Origin: Rhynchopus sp. YZ270_cl-10
Lineage: Eukaryota > Euglenozoa > Diplonemea > Diplonemida > Diplonemidae
DNA: 64,000 bases
NCBI GenBank assembly: GCA_964035575.1
Contig: OZ037915.1
Coordinates: 186,001 to 250,000 of the forward strand
Direction: 5' to 3'
Of this stretch, positions 9,922 to 19,012 are shown piece after piece. The position numbers and the translations under genes were made by a program. The stretch's first letter is position 1. Every line of letters begins with the position of its first letter. The notes under the pieces were generated by a model. The model was not told the DNA's origin, did not search any database, and worked only from the letters and a program-made list of their open reading frames with translations.

Positions 9922-11485
9922 TTATGTGAGCTTCACGATGCAGAGGGCGAGGAGGATCACAGCCAGGGCAGCTATGCAGAGGTACTGCTTGGTGGAGCTC
10001 ATCTGTTAGGGGGAAGGGTGAAAAAGGGGGTGGATGAGGAGGGGTATTTTTTCCAACTTGGTATTCACTCTCTTGTCACTTTAGCGTTGTCGTAGCAGTG
10101 TGGACACTGGTCGCTGTTTTTTGTTCTTCGTTTGTTTTTTTTGATAAATTGTTGGAGTAGTGTAGTTGCCTCGGTTGTGTTGCCAGTTGTGCAATCTCTC
10201 CACTGTACTGTTTCGTACTCAGGTAGCTACGTAGCCTTCGGGGAGGCAATCGTGTGCTAGTACAGAAAGTATCAGCACACTGTTTTTTTACGACGTATGA
10301 AGGGTTGTTGTATTAGTGTAGACACCCGAGGATGAACTCTACTATACGAAGTTTGTTCGTTTTCTCTTTGTTGAGTTTTGTTGTAAGGGGGTGGGTGTGC
10401 GCTTGGTGGGTATATGACGTACCTGGTCCAGGACAGAGTCGATCCTCCGGTTCGTCTGCCGAAGCCTGTCCGTGACCTTGTCCACAGTGGTCGACATCTT
10501 CCCCAAAAGCTTGTCCTGCCGATCCAGCTCGCCATCGATTTCTATACCCATATCCCTGACTCGTGTCACTGCGTGGCCGAGTTCCTGTATGTGTTATATT
10601 TTGTTTTCTTGAAAATCAAAAAGCCAAAGCAAACTCCGTAAAGATGGTCACCTGAGATCCAAAGGGCCATCATCATGTTGCATCCTTGAGGCCAAAAAAA
10701 AAGCTCATCTGAAAACCAGAAAAAAATCCACATACATGCAACTCTTCGTCCTGCATATCGATGGCCTGCTGCTGCTCCATCAGCAGCTGTTCTGCGTCTG
10801 CCTCGTGGCGCTGCTGCGTCTCTGCCTGCGGGCTGCTGGCACCACTCGGCTTCGTCGCCCGCCTTAGGTTCGTAAGCTGCGTAGACACCTGCGCCACGAA
10901 GGCCTGCCGCTTGCTGTACTCCTCCTCAGACACTCCAAAGCTCAAAGGGTCACGCCCTACCACACACACAACCTCCTCTAGGTCTGCGAGGTCCTCTGCA
11001 AGCGTCGCAATGATGCGTTGCAGCTCGCGCGACTGACTACTGTACTCCGCATCCTGAAGGGGAGGAGGAAACAAAGTGAGAACGAAAGGGAGAGAGCAAA
11101 ACGTACTCCACCCAAAGCACAAAAAGGAGAAGGCATCTTACGAAGACTTTTATTTCCCACCCCAACAACAACGATAAAGCGTGAAAACAATAGATAAAAG
11201 CAAATAAGTAATTTTAGGTTTTGTGAGGCACTCAACGAGTGTGCCGGCTCTGTGGCGTCACGGAGCCACCAACACTCCCCAGTCATTTTTCCTGCGCATC
11301 CAGGAAAACTCGCAGTATGCGACCAGGAAAAAAAATGGTGCCCATATTTGCATCATTCAAATCTAGCAATACCCCTTTGCATAGCATACCTGCTGCCCGC
11401 GCCGCTTCAGCTGTGCTGCTATGTCAGCACCTTTCCCGAGCATGCATTCGATGTCCGCTTTCGCGCCATGGTATGGGTCGTCCAT
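9922..11485 (-). CDS. Qc-SNARE of the syntaxin-6/Tlg1 type, four exons
   Basis: Exons: 11390-11485, 10736-11053, 10423-10584 and 9922-10002, all phase 0, with GT donors (GTATGC, GTATGT, GTACGT) and CAG acceptors. The joined protein is 218 aa. The N-terminus starts MDDPYHGAK like the MEDPF start of syntaxin 6; residues 33-100 match its N-terminal helical domain. Residues ~122-186 are a Q-SNARE motif (QQQAIDMQDEELHELGHAV, then DKVTDRLRQTNRRIDSVLDQ), and the last exon supplies a C-terminal anchor (YLCIAALAVILLALCIVKL). Expected role: fusion at Golgi/endosome membranes. A pyrimidine-rich tract ending in CAG (11546-11590) lies 60 nt upstream of the ATG. Introns 1 and 3 hold dispersed repeats. Confidence 0.88.
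10138..10206 (-). repeat. Short dispersed repeat with A-rich 3' end, in SNARE intron 3
   Basis: Copies at 53352-53421 and 58742-58810. On the minus strand it reads GTGGAGATTGCACAACTG, CCGAGGCAACTACACTAC, then AACAATTTATC and a run of A. The A-rich end would fit a SINE, but inverted GGAGTAGTG/CTCCACT ends would also fit a MITE. Confidence 0.6.
11146..11329. repeat. Structured repeat R, copy 1, inside SNARE intron 1
   Basis: 184 bp, nearly identical to 39938-40120. The 3' half folds into four consecutive hairpins: 11227-11245 (GGCAC/GTGCC), 11246-11267 (GGCTCTGTG/CACGGAGCC), 11290-11305 (TCCTG/CAGGA) and 11310-11322 (TCGCA/TGCGA). A diverged third copy (42985-43108) keeps these stems through compensatory changes. 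Could be a mobile element with a structured RNA origin or an intron-hosted RNA. Confidence 0.6.
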
Positions 11486-12673
11486 ATGGTGTGTGTTGGG
11501 TTTCCTTTCTTTTCTTTTTGTGTAACCACCACCCCCTCCCTACTTCTGTTGTGGAGTGGTGAGAAGGAGGGGGAGAGAGAGGGAGTACGAAAAGAAGAAA
11601 TGGGGTTGGAAGGGGAAACTGATGTGTGTGTGTGTGTTTTGCTTTATTTTGTAGATGTAATATTTTGGACCTGACACACCAGGAAGTTTTCCAGACGAGA
11701 AGGAAATGCACAAAAAAAAACGTGTTGAGGCACAAAAAAAGAGAAAAACAAAAAAAAATGGTTTGTCGTGCAACAATCGATGAGTTATATACGTTGAGTT
11801 GCAGTTTTATTTTGCAACAAAAAACAAAAAAGAAAAGATAAAAAAAAGTGCAAAGATGAATCTGCAGTTTACTGCTGTACACATCTAGAGAGCAAATAAA
11901 GTATTTCAACAGATGCATTCAATAAATTGTAGCATAGGAAGAAGGACAAAAATGTCAGCAAAATAATAAAAAGAAATACAATCACAAAAGGTGCGTTGAG
12001 AATATTTCAGCTTCGCAGTGCTCCGCATGTGTGTGGGTGTCCAAAAAAAAAGTCGACACATTACCACAAAATACCCTAAATTGAAATCCACCATTTTTTT
12101 TATTTGGGCACCCATTTATTTGTAGTACTGTACGTCATTAAGCAACCTTAGTCAGCAGATAATGTCGGAAAAAACGGTTTTTTCTAATAATGAGGGAATT
12201 GATCAACTTCAGGAAGGTGGTCACTATTTTCAATTTTGGCGGAGACATATGACCTAATGTCATGTCCCCGGAGAAAGGAAAAAATGTGCAAAATACCAGC
12301 GCTTTTCTGACAAAAAAAAGCGCTCTTTTTTGATGTTCCCTTTGAAAAAACTTATCAATAAACAGCTGTCAAAACCTAAAAACCTTTTGGGTAAATAGGA
12401 GAACCGAAAACAAAAGGCGGGAAAGGGGGGAAAGAGCAAAGCTACCCTAACGCCTTATGAGGATTCACCTAATAAAGAAAGAAAAATTCGCAGATGAATA
12501 TGCCTCGCGTGCATACACATTTAGAAATAATAAAACCTACTTTCTTGAACTCTTCTACCGACGTGATTTTCATTGGACGCATCCCCTTTTCTTTACTTAC
12601 AACCGTACGCGTGCCGCTTCGTCTGTTGTATACAAAAAAAAAAAGTCAAAGTTAATCAGTTTCCACATGATGA
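11486..12673. other. Spacer upstream of the SNARE gene
   Basis: 11486-11545 is the likely SNARE 5' UTR and 11546-11590 its pyrimidine tract/acceptor on the minus strand. The remainder is AT-rich; no other gene or clear repeat seen. Confidence 0.4.
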
Positions 12674-13549
12674 TTAGAGTCCAAGCCCAGCCTTGATGGC
12701 AGCCGCCAGTGCAGTGTATCCGTTGTTGTTGGGGTGGCATTGGTCACACGACTGTGCATCGCAGTAGTACCTGCAGTCAGCCACTGTAGATGTGTTCAGT
12801 GTGCAGCCCCCTGGGGGGAAGTCCTTCAGCATGTTCCCACCCAGAGCATCGAAGACGTCGATGGGCTTGAACGGGATACTGTTGGCGTTGTTGATCAGTG
12901 GGACGAGCGTAGGGAAGACAGTGTTGATGACCGTGCCGTTCATCCCATAGGCACCGTCCTTCATCAGCGGAGGTGGGATCGCTGTGTAGATCTTCGGCCC
13001 ACCAGGGGATGTGCCCAATGTGCGGATCACATCAATCATGGATTTGTAGTCCTCCGCAAATGGGCACTCCAGTGCATTCGGGCCTGTGCAGTTGTGTGGC
13101 CAGTTCGTCGGACCCCTGTGGCCAGCGTCCTTGGCGTCGTTGGTTCCAAGCATGATGACGATGATGTCCCACTTCGCAGCCGTCAGTGTTGTGTACTGTG
13201 GGCGCTTCCAGTACGGCGAGTCTGCACCCTTCATCATCGTGGACCCGCAGGCACCAAGGTTCGTCACCTTGTACCCGTCGCCAAGCATGATCTGGAGCTG
13301 TCCTGGGTAGGTGTGGTTGCCGCCTGTGCTGTGCACACCTGCGGTGATCGAGTCGCCCACACACCCGATGCTGATCTGCGTGTCACGGTCCTTCGGCCTC
13401 TGTGCACACTGCAGGGTGAACTCATCCCCGCCAGCAACGGGCTGCACGCAGTCGGGGTACCCAGGCACGTTCAGGGCAGGGTTCTTTGGGAGTCCGTCGT
13501 GGGCTGCGATGCCCACAGCTGTCGCAAGCAGCAGGGAAAGGGTCTTCAT
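12674..13549 (-). CDS. Secreted SGNH/GDSL hydrolase 1, long form (291 aa)
   Basis: A signal peptide (MKTLSLLLATAVGIAA) is followed by a ~40-residue Cys-containing segment that short paralogues lack. The SGNH blocks are complete: Ser67 in GDS, the block II glycine in LGACGS, Asn138 in GTND, and Asp269/His272 in DQCHP. Such enzymes hydrolyse ester bonds of lipids, acetylated sugars or similar substrates; substrate not predictable here. It is one of five clustered paralogues. The first ~131 residues are identical to paralogue 5, while the rest diverges. A CTTCTTCC-containing tract and CAG precede the ATG by about 20 nt. Confidence 0.92.
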   Translation of the reverse strand: MKTLSLLLATAVGIAAHDGLPKNPALNVPGYPDCVQPVAGGDEFTLQCAQRPKDRDTQISIGCVGDSITAGVHSTGGNHTYPGQLQIMLGDGYKVTNLGACGSTMMKGADSPYWKRPQYTTLTAAKWDIIVIMLGTNDAKDAGHRGPTNWPHNCTGPNALECPFAEDYKSMIDVIRTLGTSPGGPKIYTAIPPPLMKDGAYGMNGTVINTVFPTLVPLINNANSIPFKPIDVFDALGGNMLKDFPPGGCTLNTSTVADCRYYCDAQSCDQCHPNNNGYTALAAAIKAGLGL

Positions 13550-14305
13550 GTTGTGTTTCGGGTTTGTTCCTGTGGTGACTTTGTTTACGGGTTGGGTGGA
13601 AGAAGAATAAGCAATTGATACACATTATTTCCGTTTTTATTCAGCAAAACACAAAGAAGCAACACAAAAAATAATGAGTGCCGTTAAGATGGGCGCTGCA
13701 ATTTCACACTATTTAAAACCCTTCATTAAAGACACGACAGCGTCCCCTAAAACCATTTCCCAACTTGCATGCTAGCCAACAAGCATGAGATCCACTGTGC
13801 ACTGACACCCAATGTGCCAATGCTGGAACAGTGGAGATGGTGAACGAAACAAGATTGCTGTGATTGTGAGTCAGTTCTACAAACGGTTTGCACTAATGTA
13901 GCGTTCTCAGATGACCAGGAAAGGACGTGTCAGGTGACATGTCGGTTGTTGCTTTCGGAGGTATCACAAAACAAAAAAATGTGAAAAAACAACAACAATG
14001 GAAAAAGAGAGCGACAGAGAGCAAAGGGAAGGGATGAGCAAGTATTGAGAACTGAGATCATTAAGACAGGACAGAGTGCCCATCAATTGGGTTAATACAA
14101 TGCTGTTTTGAGAACAGCAAACAAACGAAAGAAAACGTTGGTGGGAGGGTCGCACACAGTGCTTCAATGAACACTGCTCTGCTCTGTGTGGACTTCCAGA
14201 ACACCTTCTTTGTCTGAAAATACTGAAACGTGACCCGTTACGTCGCTGATGGGACACCCACATATGAGGGGCATGGTTATGCACAAAACGGCGGACTGTC
14301 TCCTC
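13550..14305. repeat. SGNH intergenic unit, copy 1
   Basis: About 13600-14060 is almost identical to 15122-15560 and recognisable but diverged at 17530-18180, so the SGNH genes duplicated together with their spacers. It includes a conserved hairpin GACGTGTCA/TGACATGTC near 13926-13945. The remainder is presumably 3' UTR and leader of neighbouring SGNH genes. Confidence 0.75.
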
Positions 14306-15061
14306 TCACAGCCCAAGCCCAGCCTTCACAGTCGCAGCTAATTTACCGTAACCCACGTTGTTGGGCTCGCACTGACTGCAGCGCTGCATGTCGCAGAAGT
14401 AACTGCAGACTGGGATCGCCCATGTTTTCGGGTTGCAGCCATTTTCGGGGATGAACGTATTACCATCCAGAGCAGTGAACACATCGATGGGTGCCGTGTT
14501 CACGTTGCCTGCAGTGTTGATCTGTGGGATCAGCTTTGGAAGAATTGTGTTGATCACTGTTTGGTTTATCCCCACACAGTCACGGTCCTTCAACAGCGGA
14601 GGCGGAATCACTGTGTAGATCTTCGGCCCACCAGGGGATGTGCCCAATGTGCGGATCACATCAATCATGGACAGGTAGTCCTGTGCAAATGAACACTCCA
14701 GTGCATTCGGGCCTGTGCAGTTGTGTGGCCAGGAGGGAAGGTCCTTCCCGTCCATCGCATCCTGCGTACCAAACATGATGACGACGATGTCCCACTTCTT
14801 AGCTGTCAGTTCCCTCTCGTACACCCAGGTCTTCCAGTACGGATCTTCGGCAGTTTTTATCACCCTGCCCAAGGGGAAACCGAGGTTCGTCACGTTGTAC
14901 CCGTCACCAAGCAGGGTCTGGAGCTGTGCTGGGTAAGGATGTATGTCTTTTTCAAAGGTGTGCCCGCCATAAGTGAGGGAGTCGCCGACACACGCGATGC
15001 TGATCTGCGTGGCATGTGCTGCGATGCCCACAGTTGCAAGCAGCAGGGAAAGGGTCCTCAT
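14306..15061 (-). CDS. SGNH-fold protein 2, probably catalytically dead (251 aa)
   Basis: The start is placed at MRTLSLLLATVG, the beginning of the signal peptide; upstream frame is pyrimidine-tract leader. Block I retains GDSL (GDSLTYGG), but the block III Asn is Gln (FGTQDAMD) and the block V Asp-x-x-His is replaced (CSQCEPNN, so Ser and Glu). The fold-defining segments (TGPNALECSFAQDY, IDVIRTLGTSPGGPKIYT) are intact and the frame is uninterrupted, so it looks like a maintained non-enzymatic secreted protein rather than a decayed gene. Cysteine spacing follows the active paralogues. Confidence 0.9.
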   Translation of the reverse strand: MRTLSLLLATVGIAAHATQISIACVGDSLTYGGHTFEKDIHPYPAQLQTLLGDGYNVTNLGFPLGRVIKTAEDPYWKTWVYERELTAKKWDIVVIMFGTQDAMDGKDLPSWPHNCTGPNALECSFAQDYLSMIDVIRTLGTSPGGPKIYTVIPPPLLKDRDCVGINQTVINTILPKLIPQINTAGNVNTAPIDVFTALDGNTFIPENGCNPKTWAIPVCSYFCDMQRCSQCEPNNVGYGKLAATVKAGLGL

Positions 15062-15788
15062 GTTGTGGTGTGTGTTTGTTCCTGTGGTGACATTGTTTAC
15101 GTTTTTGGGTGGAAGAAGAATAAGCAATTGATACACATTATTTCCGTTTTTATTCAGCAAAACACAAAGAAGCACACAAAAAAATAATGAGTGCCGTTAA
15201 GATGGGCGCTGCAATTTCACACTATTTAAACCCTTCATTAAAGACACGACAGCGTCCCCTAAAACCATTTCCCAACTTGCATGCTAGCCAACAAGCATGA
15301 GATCCACTGTGCACTGACACCCAATGTGCCAATGCTGGAACAGTGGAGATGGTGAACGAAACAAGATTGCTGTGATTGTGAGTCAGTTCTACAAACGGTT
15401 TGCACTAATGTAGCGTTCTCAGATGACCAGGAAAGGACGTGTCAGGTGACATGTCGGTTGTTGCTTTCGGAGGTATCACAAAACAAAAAAATGTGAAAAA
15501 ACAACAACAACAATGGAAAAAGAGAGCGACAGAGAGCAAAGGGAAGGGATGAGCAAGTATTCAGAATTGAGAATCAGGAAGAAACCCAATGCTGTTTTGA
15601 GAACATCAAACAAATGAAAGAAACCTTGGTGGGAGGGTCGCACACAGGGCTTTGATGAACACTGCTCTGCTCTGCTCTGTGTGTGTGACTTCCAGAACAC
15701 CTTCTTTCTTTGAAAATACTGAAACGTCGCTGATGGGAGCACCCACATATGAGGGGCATGGTTATGCACAAAACGGCGGACTCTCCTC
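15062..15788. repeat. SGNH intergenic unit, copy 2
   Basis: Near-identical to 13600-14060 across most of its length, including the GACGTGTCA hairpin near 15438. No additional gene. Confidence 0.75.
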
Positions 15789-16535
15789 TCACAGCCCAAG
15801 CCCAGCCTTCACAGTCGCAGCTAATACCATGTTTCCCTCTTCGGTAAGGTGACAGTTGTCGCAGTACCCCCAGCCACCGTAGTTCCTGCAGGCTGTGACA
15901 TTTTCTGAGTTAAAGTCGCAGCAGCCGCTTTTCGGGATTACCCCGCTCCCACCCAGAGCATCGAACGCATCGATGGGTGCCTTGTGCACGTTGCCTGCAG
16001 TGTTGATCTGTGCGATCAGCTTCGGAAGAACTGTGTTGATCACTGTCTGGTTCTTCTGGATTGGGAGCGGAAAAGCAGCCTGCTTCATCAGCGGAGGCGG
16101 AATCACTGTGTAGATCTTCGGCCCACCAGGGGATGTGCCCAATGTGCGGATCACATCAATCATGGAGAGGTACTGCTCTGGAAACGAACACTCCAGTACA
16201 TTCGGGCCTGTGCAGTTGTGTGGCCATAGGTACTCCTGTGCATCGTCTGACCCAAACATGATGACGACGATGTCCCACTTCGCAGATGTCAGTTCCGTGT
16301 ACTGTTCGCTCTCCCTGTATGGATACGGCCCACTCTTCATCAAAGTGCAGTAGGCACCAAGGTTTGTCACCTTGTACCCGTCACCAAGCATGTCCTGGAG
16401 CTGTGTTGGGTAGGAACGCACGCCTTTTTGGAAGACGTTCCCACCATAAGTGAGGTCATCGCCGACACACACGATGCTGATCTGCGTGGCTGCTGCGATG
16501 CCCACAGTCGCAAGCAGCAGGGAAAGGGTCTTCAT
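15789..16535 (-). CDS. SGNH-fold protein 3, catalytic Ser and Asn replaced (248 aa)
   Basis: Start at MKTLSLLLATVG, the signal peptide. The block I nucleophile is Asp (VGDDLTYGG) and block III reads GSDDAQ instead of GTNDxx, while Asp/His of block V remain (YCDNCHLTEEGN). The rest of the protein aligns well with paralogue 4 (DALGGSGVIPKSGCCD), with a full open frame. I infer a secreted pseudoenzyme or binding protein. Loss of different catalytic residues from paralogue 2 suggests independent inactivation. Confidence 0.9.
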   Translation of the reverse strand: MKTLSLLLATVGIAAATQISIVCVGDDLTYGGNVFQKGVRSYPTQLQDMLGDGYKVTNLGAYCTLMKSGPYPYRESEQYTELTSAKWDIVVIMFGSDDAQEYLWPHNCTGPNVLECSFPEQYLSMIDVIRTLGTSPGGPKIYTVIPPPLMKQAAFPLPIQKNQTVINTVLPKLIAQINTAGNVHKAPIDAFDALGGSGVIPKSGCCDFNSENVTACRNYGGWGYCDNCHLTEEGNMVLAATVKAGLGL

Positions 16536-16614
16536 GTTGTGTTTCGGGTTTGTTCCTGTGGTGACATTGTTTACGTTTTTGGGTGGAAGAAGAAGCAATT
16601 GATACATATTATGG

Positions 16615-17525
16615 GGTGTCCCCAACCCCGGTGAAATCGGGCGAAATCGGGAAAAAACAGGGTTTTTTGGCTTCTGTGAGGGTTTGGCCCGTAAAACACC
16701 CAGAAACCGCGCTTTTCGAGATTTCCGGGCTGGGTCTGGGTGAAATAAAAAAAAAATCGGCCACTTTCGTTGAGCAGAACCCCTTTAGGTGACTCACTGT
16801 ACACTGTACACAGTACACAGTACACAGTACACAGTACACAGTACACAGTACACAGTACACAGTACACAGTACACAGTACACAGTACACAGTACACAGTAC
16901 ACAGTACACAGTACACAGTACACAGTACACAGTACACAGTACACAGTACACAGTACACAGTACACAGTACACAGTACACAGTACACAGTACACAGTACAC
17001 AGTACACAGTACACAGTACACAGTACACAGTACACAGTACACAGTACACAGTACACAGTACACAGTACACAGTACACAGTACACAGTACACAGTACACAG
17101 TACACAGTACACAGTACACAGTTTGGGTGGGTATTGGCACAAACCATCGTAGGTACACGCGCCAATAACGTTCAACCCGCTCCTCCAGGCTGTTTCCTAA
17201 TTCTGGAAATTTTCCGGAAAATTCCGACATCTGGAAGCAAATATTTTCCCTGAAAAAAAGTGGGCTCCAAAACATGCCGCGATTGGAGTTTCCGGAATCC
17301 GTCCGCGCTGTGGTGGGGTCACTTTGCCGAAATGGCCAAGTTCTTGGTTTTGGTCAAACCCCGCCCAAGCTCCCCACCGCCAACCCAAAAAAAGGAATTT
17401 TTGAATCCGGGCGAAATCGGGTGAAATCGGGTGAAATCGGGCGAAATCGGGTGAAATTGGGTTCAGGTGGGCACAGGTGGGCCCAGGTGGGCTCTAGGGG
17501 GGCGATTGTGGGCTGGTCGCGGGAC
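16615..17525. mobile_element. Non-autonomous element with 9-bp target duplication, satellite and core repeat
   Basis: Both ends show GGTGTCCC in inverted orientation, flanked by direct repeats ACATATTAT. The equivalent spacer upstream of SGNH genes 1 and 2 lacks the insert, giving a natural empty site. Near each end are decamer-like CGGGCGAAAT/CGGGTGAAAT units (16632-16655 and 17408-17456). Inside are the (GTACACA)45 array and a core repeat (17277-17357). No coding capacity. A TSD of 8-9 bp is typical of hAT or Mutator superfamilies; assignment is inference. Confidence 0.72.
16806..17120. repeat. 7-bp satellite (GTACACA)45
   Basis: 315 bp, exactly 45 perfect units, the same unit as at 5.2-6.0 and 53.6-54.0 kb. 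Confidence 0.97.
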
Positions 17526-18268
17526 ACCACATATTATTTCCTTTTTTTATTCAGCATCAGACATCAAAAATGAAAGAAGAGCAGCACAAAAAACAAGCAA
17601 TGATGAGTGACGTTAAGATGGGTCACTGCAATTAGTAGTTGAATTACACAATTATTTATAACCCTTCACTAAAGACACGACAGCGTCCCCTAAAACCATT
17701 TCTCAAGTTTCCTGTTAACCAACAAGCATGAGATCCACTGTGCGAACTGACACCCAATGTGCCAATTGGGACAGTGGAGATGGTGAACGAAAACGGAAAT
17801 AATAAAAACCCCGTTCGTCTCTTGTTTAGTTGGTACGCTACCCACGTCATACGCTCTTCTCAACGCCGAGAAATAGATGTCAAAAAGGAAAAAACCCTCA
17901 GCCCGAAGTACAGAAATGAGGTGAGTGCACAATAGAAGGGGAGGGGAATAAACAAAACGTCTCAGACGTTTGAATGATTTCCCACCACAAAGTATTTGTC
18001 CTCCGTAAAAATAAAACAACAAGATTGCTGTGATTGTGAGTCAGTTCTACAAGCGATTTGCACTAATGTAGCGTTCTCAGATGACCAGGAAAGGACGTGT
18101 CAGGTGACATGTCGGTTGTTGTTTTCAGAAACATCACAAAAAAAAAATGTGAAAAAACAACAATGCACAAAGAGAGTAACAAAGAGGGAGGGGAAGGAGG
18201 ATGCGCCATAGGGGCACCCAGATATGAGGACATGACAAATGATGCACAAAACGGTGGACTGTCTCCTC
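17526..18268. repeat. SGNH intergenic unit, copy 3 (diverged)
   Basis: Shares blocks with the two other spacers (for example around 17670-17790 and 18023-18120, including the GACGTGTCA hairpin), separated by unrelated sequence. No gene. Confidence 0.65.
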
Positions 18269-19012
18269 TCACAGCCCAAGCCCAGCCTTCACAGTCGCAG
18301 CTAATACCATGTTTCCCTCGTTGGTGAGGTGACAGTTGTCGCAGTACCCCCAGCCGGCGTAGTTCCTGCAGGCTGGGACATTTTCTGAGTTAATGTCGCA
18401 GCAGCCGCTTTTCGGGATCACTCCGCTCCCACCCAGAGCATCGAACGCATCGATGGGTGCCGTGTGCACGTTGCCTGCAGTGTTGATCTGTGCGATCAGC
18501 TTTGGAAGAACTGTGTTGATCACTGTCTGGTTCTTATCGGTTGGGTCCGGAACGGAAACAGCCTCCATGAGCGGAGGCGGAATCACTGTGTAGATCTTCG
18601 GCCCACCAGGGGATGTGCCCAATGTGCGGATCACATCAATCATGGACAGGTATTGCTCAGCAAATGGACACTCCAGTGCATTCGGGCCTGTGCAGTTGCG
18701 TGGCCATACGTACTCCTTAGCGTCGTTGGTCCCAAACATGATGACGACGATGTCCCACTTTGCAGATGTCAGCTCCGTGTACTGTTCGCTCCCCCCGTAT
18801 GGAAATACCCCATCCTTTGCCAAGGTGCGGAGCAAGCCACCGAGGTTCGTCACGTTGTACCCGTCACCAAGCAGGGTCTGGAGGTGCGTGGGGTAGGATT
18901 CCTTGTCGGGTAGATTGGGCCAACCAGAAGTGATGGAATCACCGACACACGCGATGCTGATCTGCGTGGCTGCTGCGATGCCCACAGTCGCAAGCAGCAG
19001 GGAAAGGGTCAT
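18269..19012 (-). CDS. Secreted SGNH/GDSL hydrolase 4, short form (247 aa)
   Basis: Start at MTLSLLLATVG, beginning of the signal peptide. The catalytic set is complete: Ser26 in VGDSITSG, GTND in block III, and Asp/His in YCDNCHLTNEGN. It is the closest relative of paralogue 3, which has lost Ser and Asn. Expected to be a secreted esterase or lipase-like hydrolase. Confidence 0.91.
   Translation of the reverse strand: MTLSLLLATVGIAAATQISIACVGDSITSGWPNLPDKESYPTHLQTLLGDGYNVTNLGGLLRTLAKDGVFPYGGSEQYTELTSAKWDIVVIMFGTNDAKEYVWPRNCTGPNALECPFAEQYLSMIDVIRTLGTSPGGPKIYTVIPPPLMEAVSVPDPTDKNQTVINTVLPKLIAQINTAGNVHTAPIDAFDALGGSGVIPKSGCCDINSENVPACRNYAGWGYCDNCHLTNEGNMVLAATVKAGLGL

Noticed and set aside
12734-13618. 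Plus-strand open frames antisense to SGNH genes
   Set aside because: Shadow frames; the minus strand has signal peptides and complete SGNH blocks.
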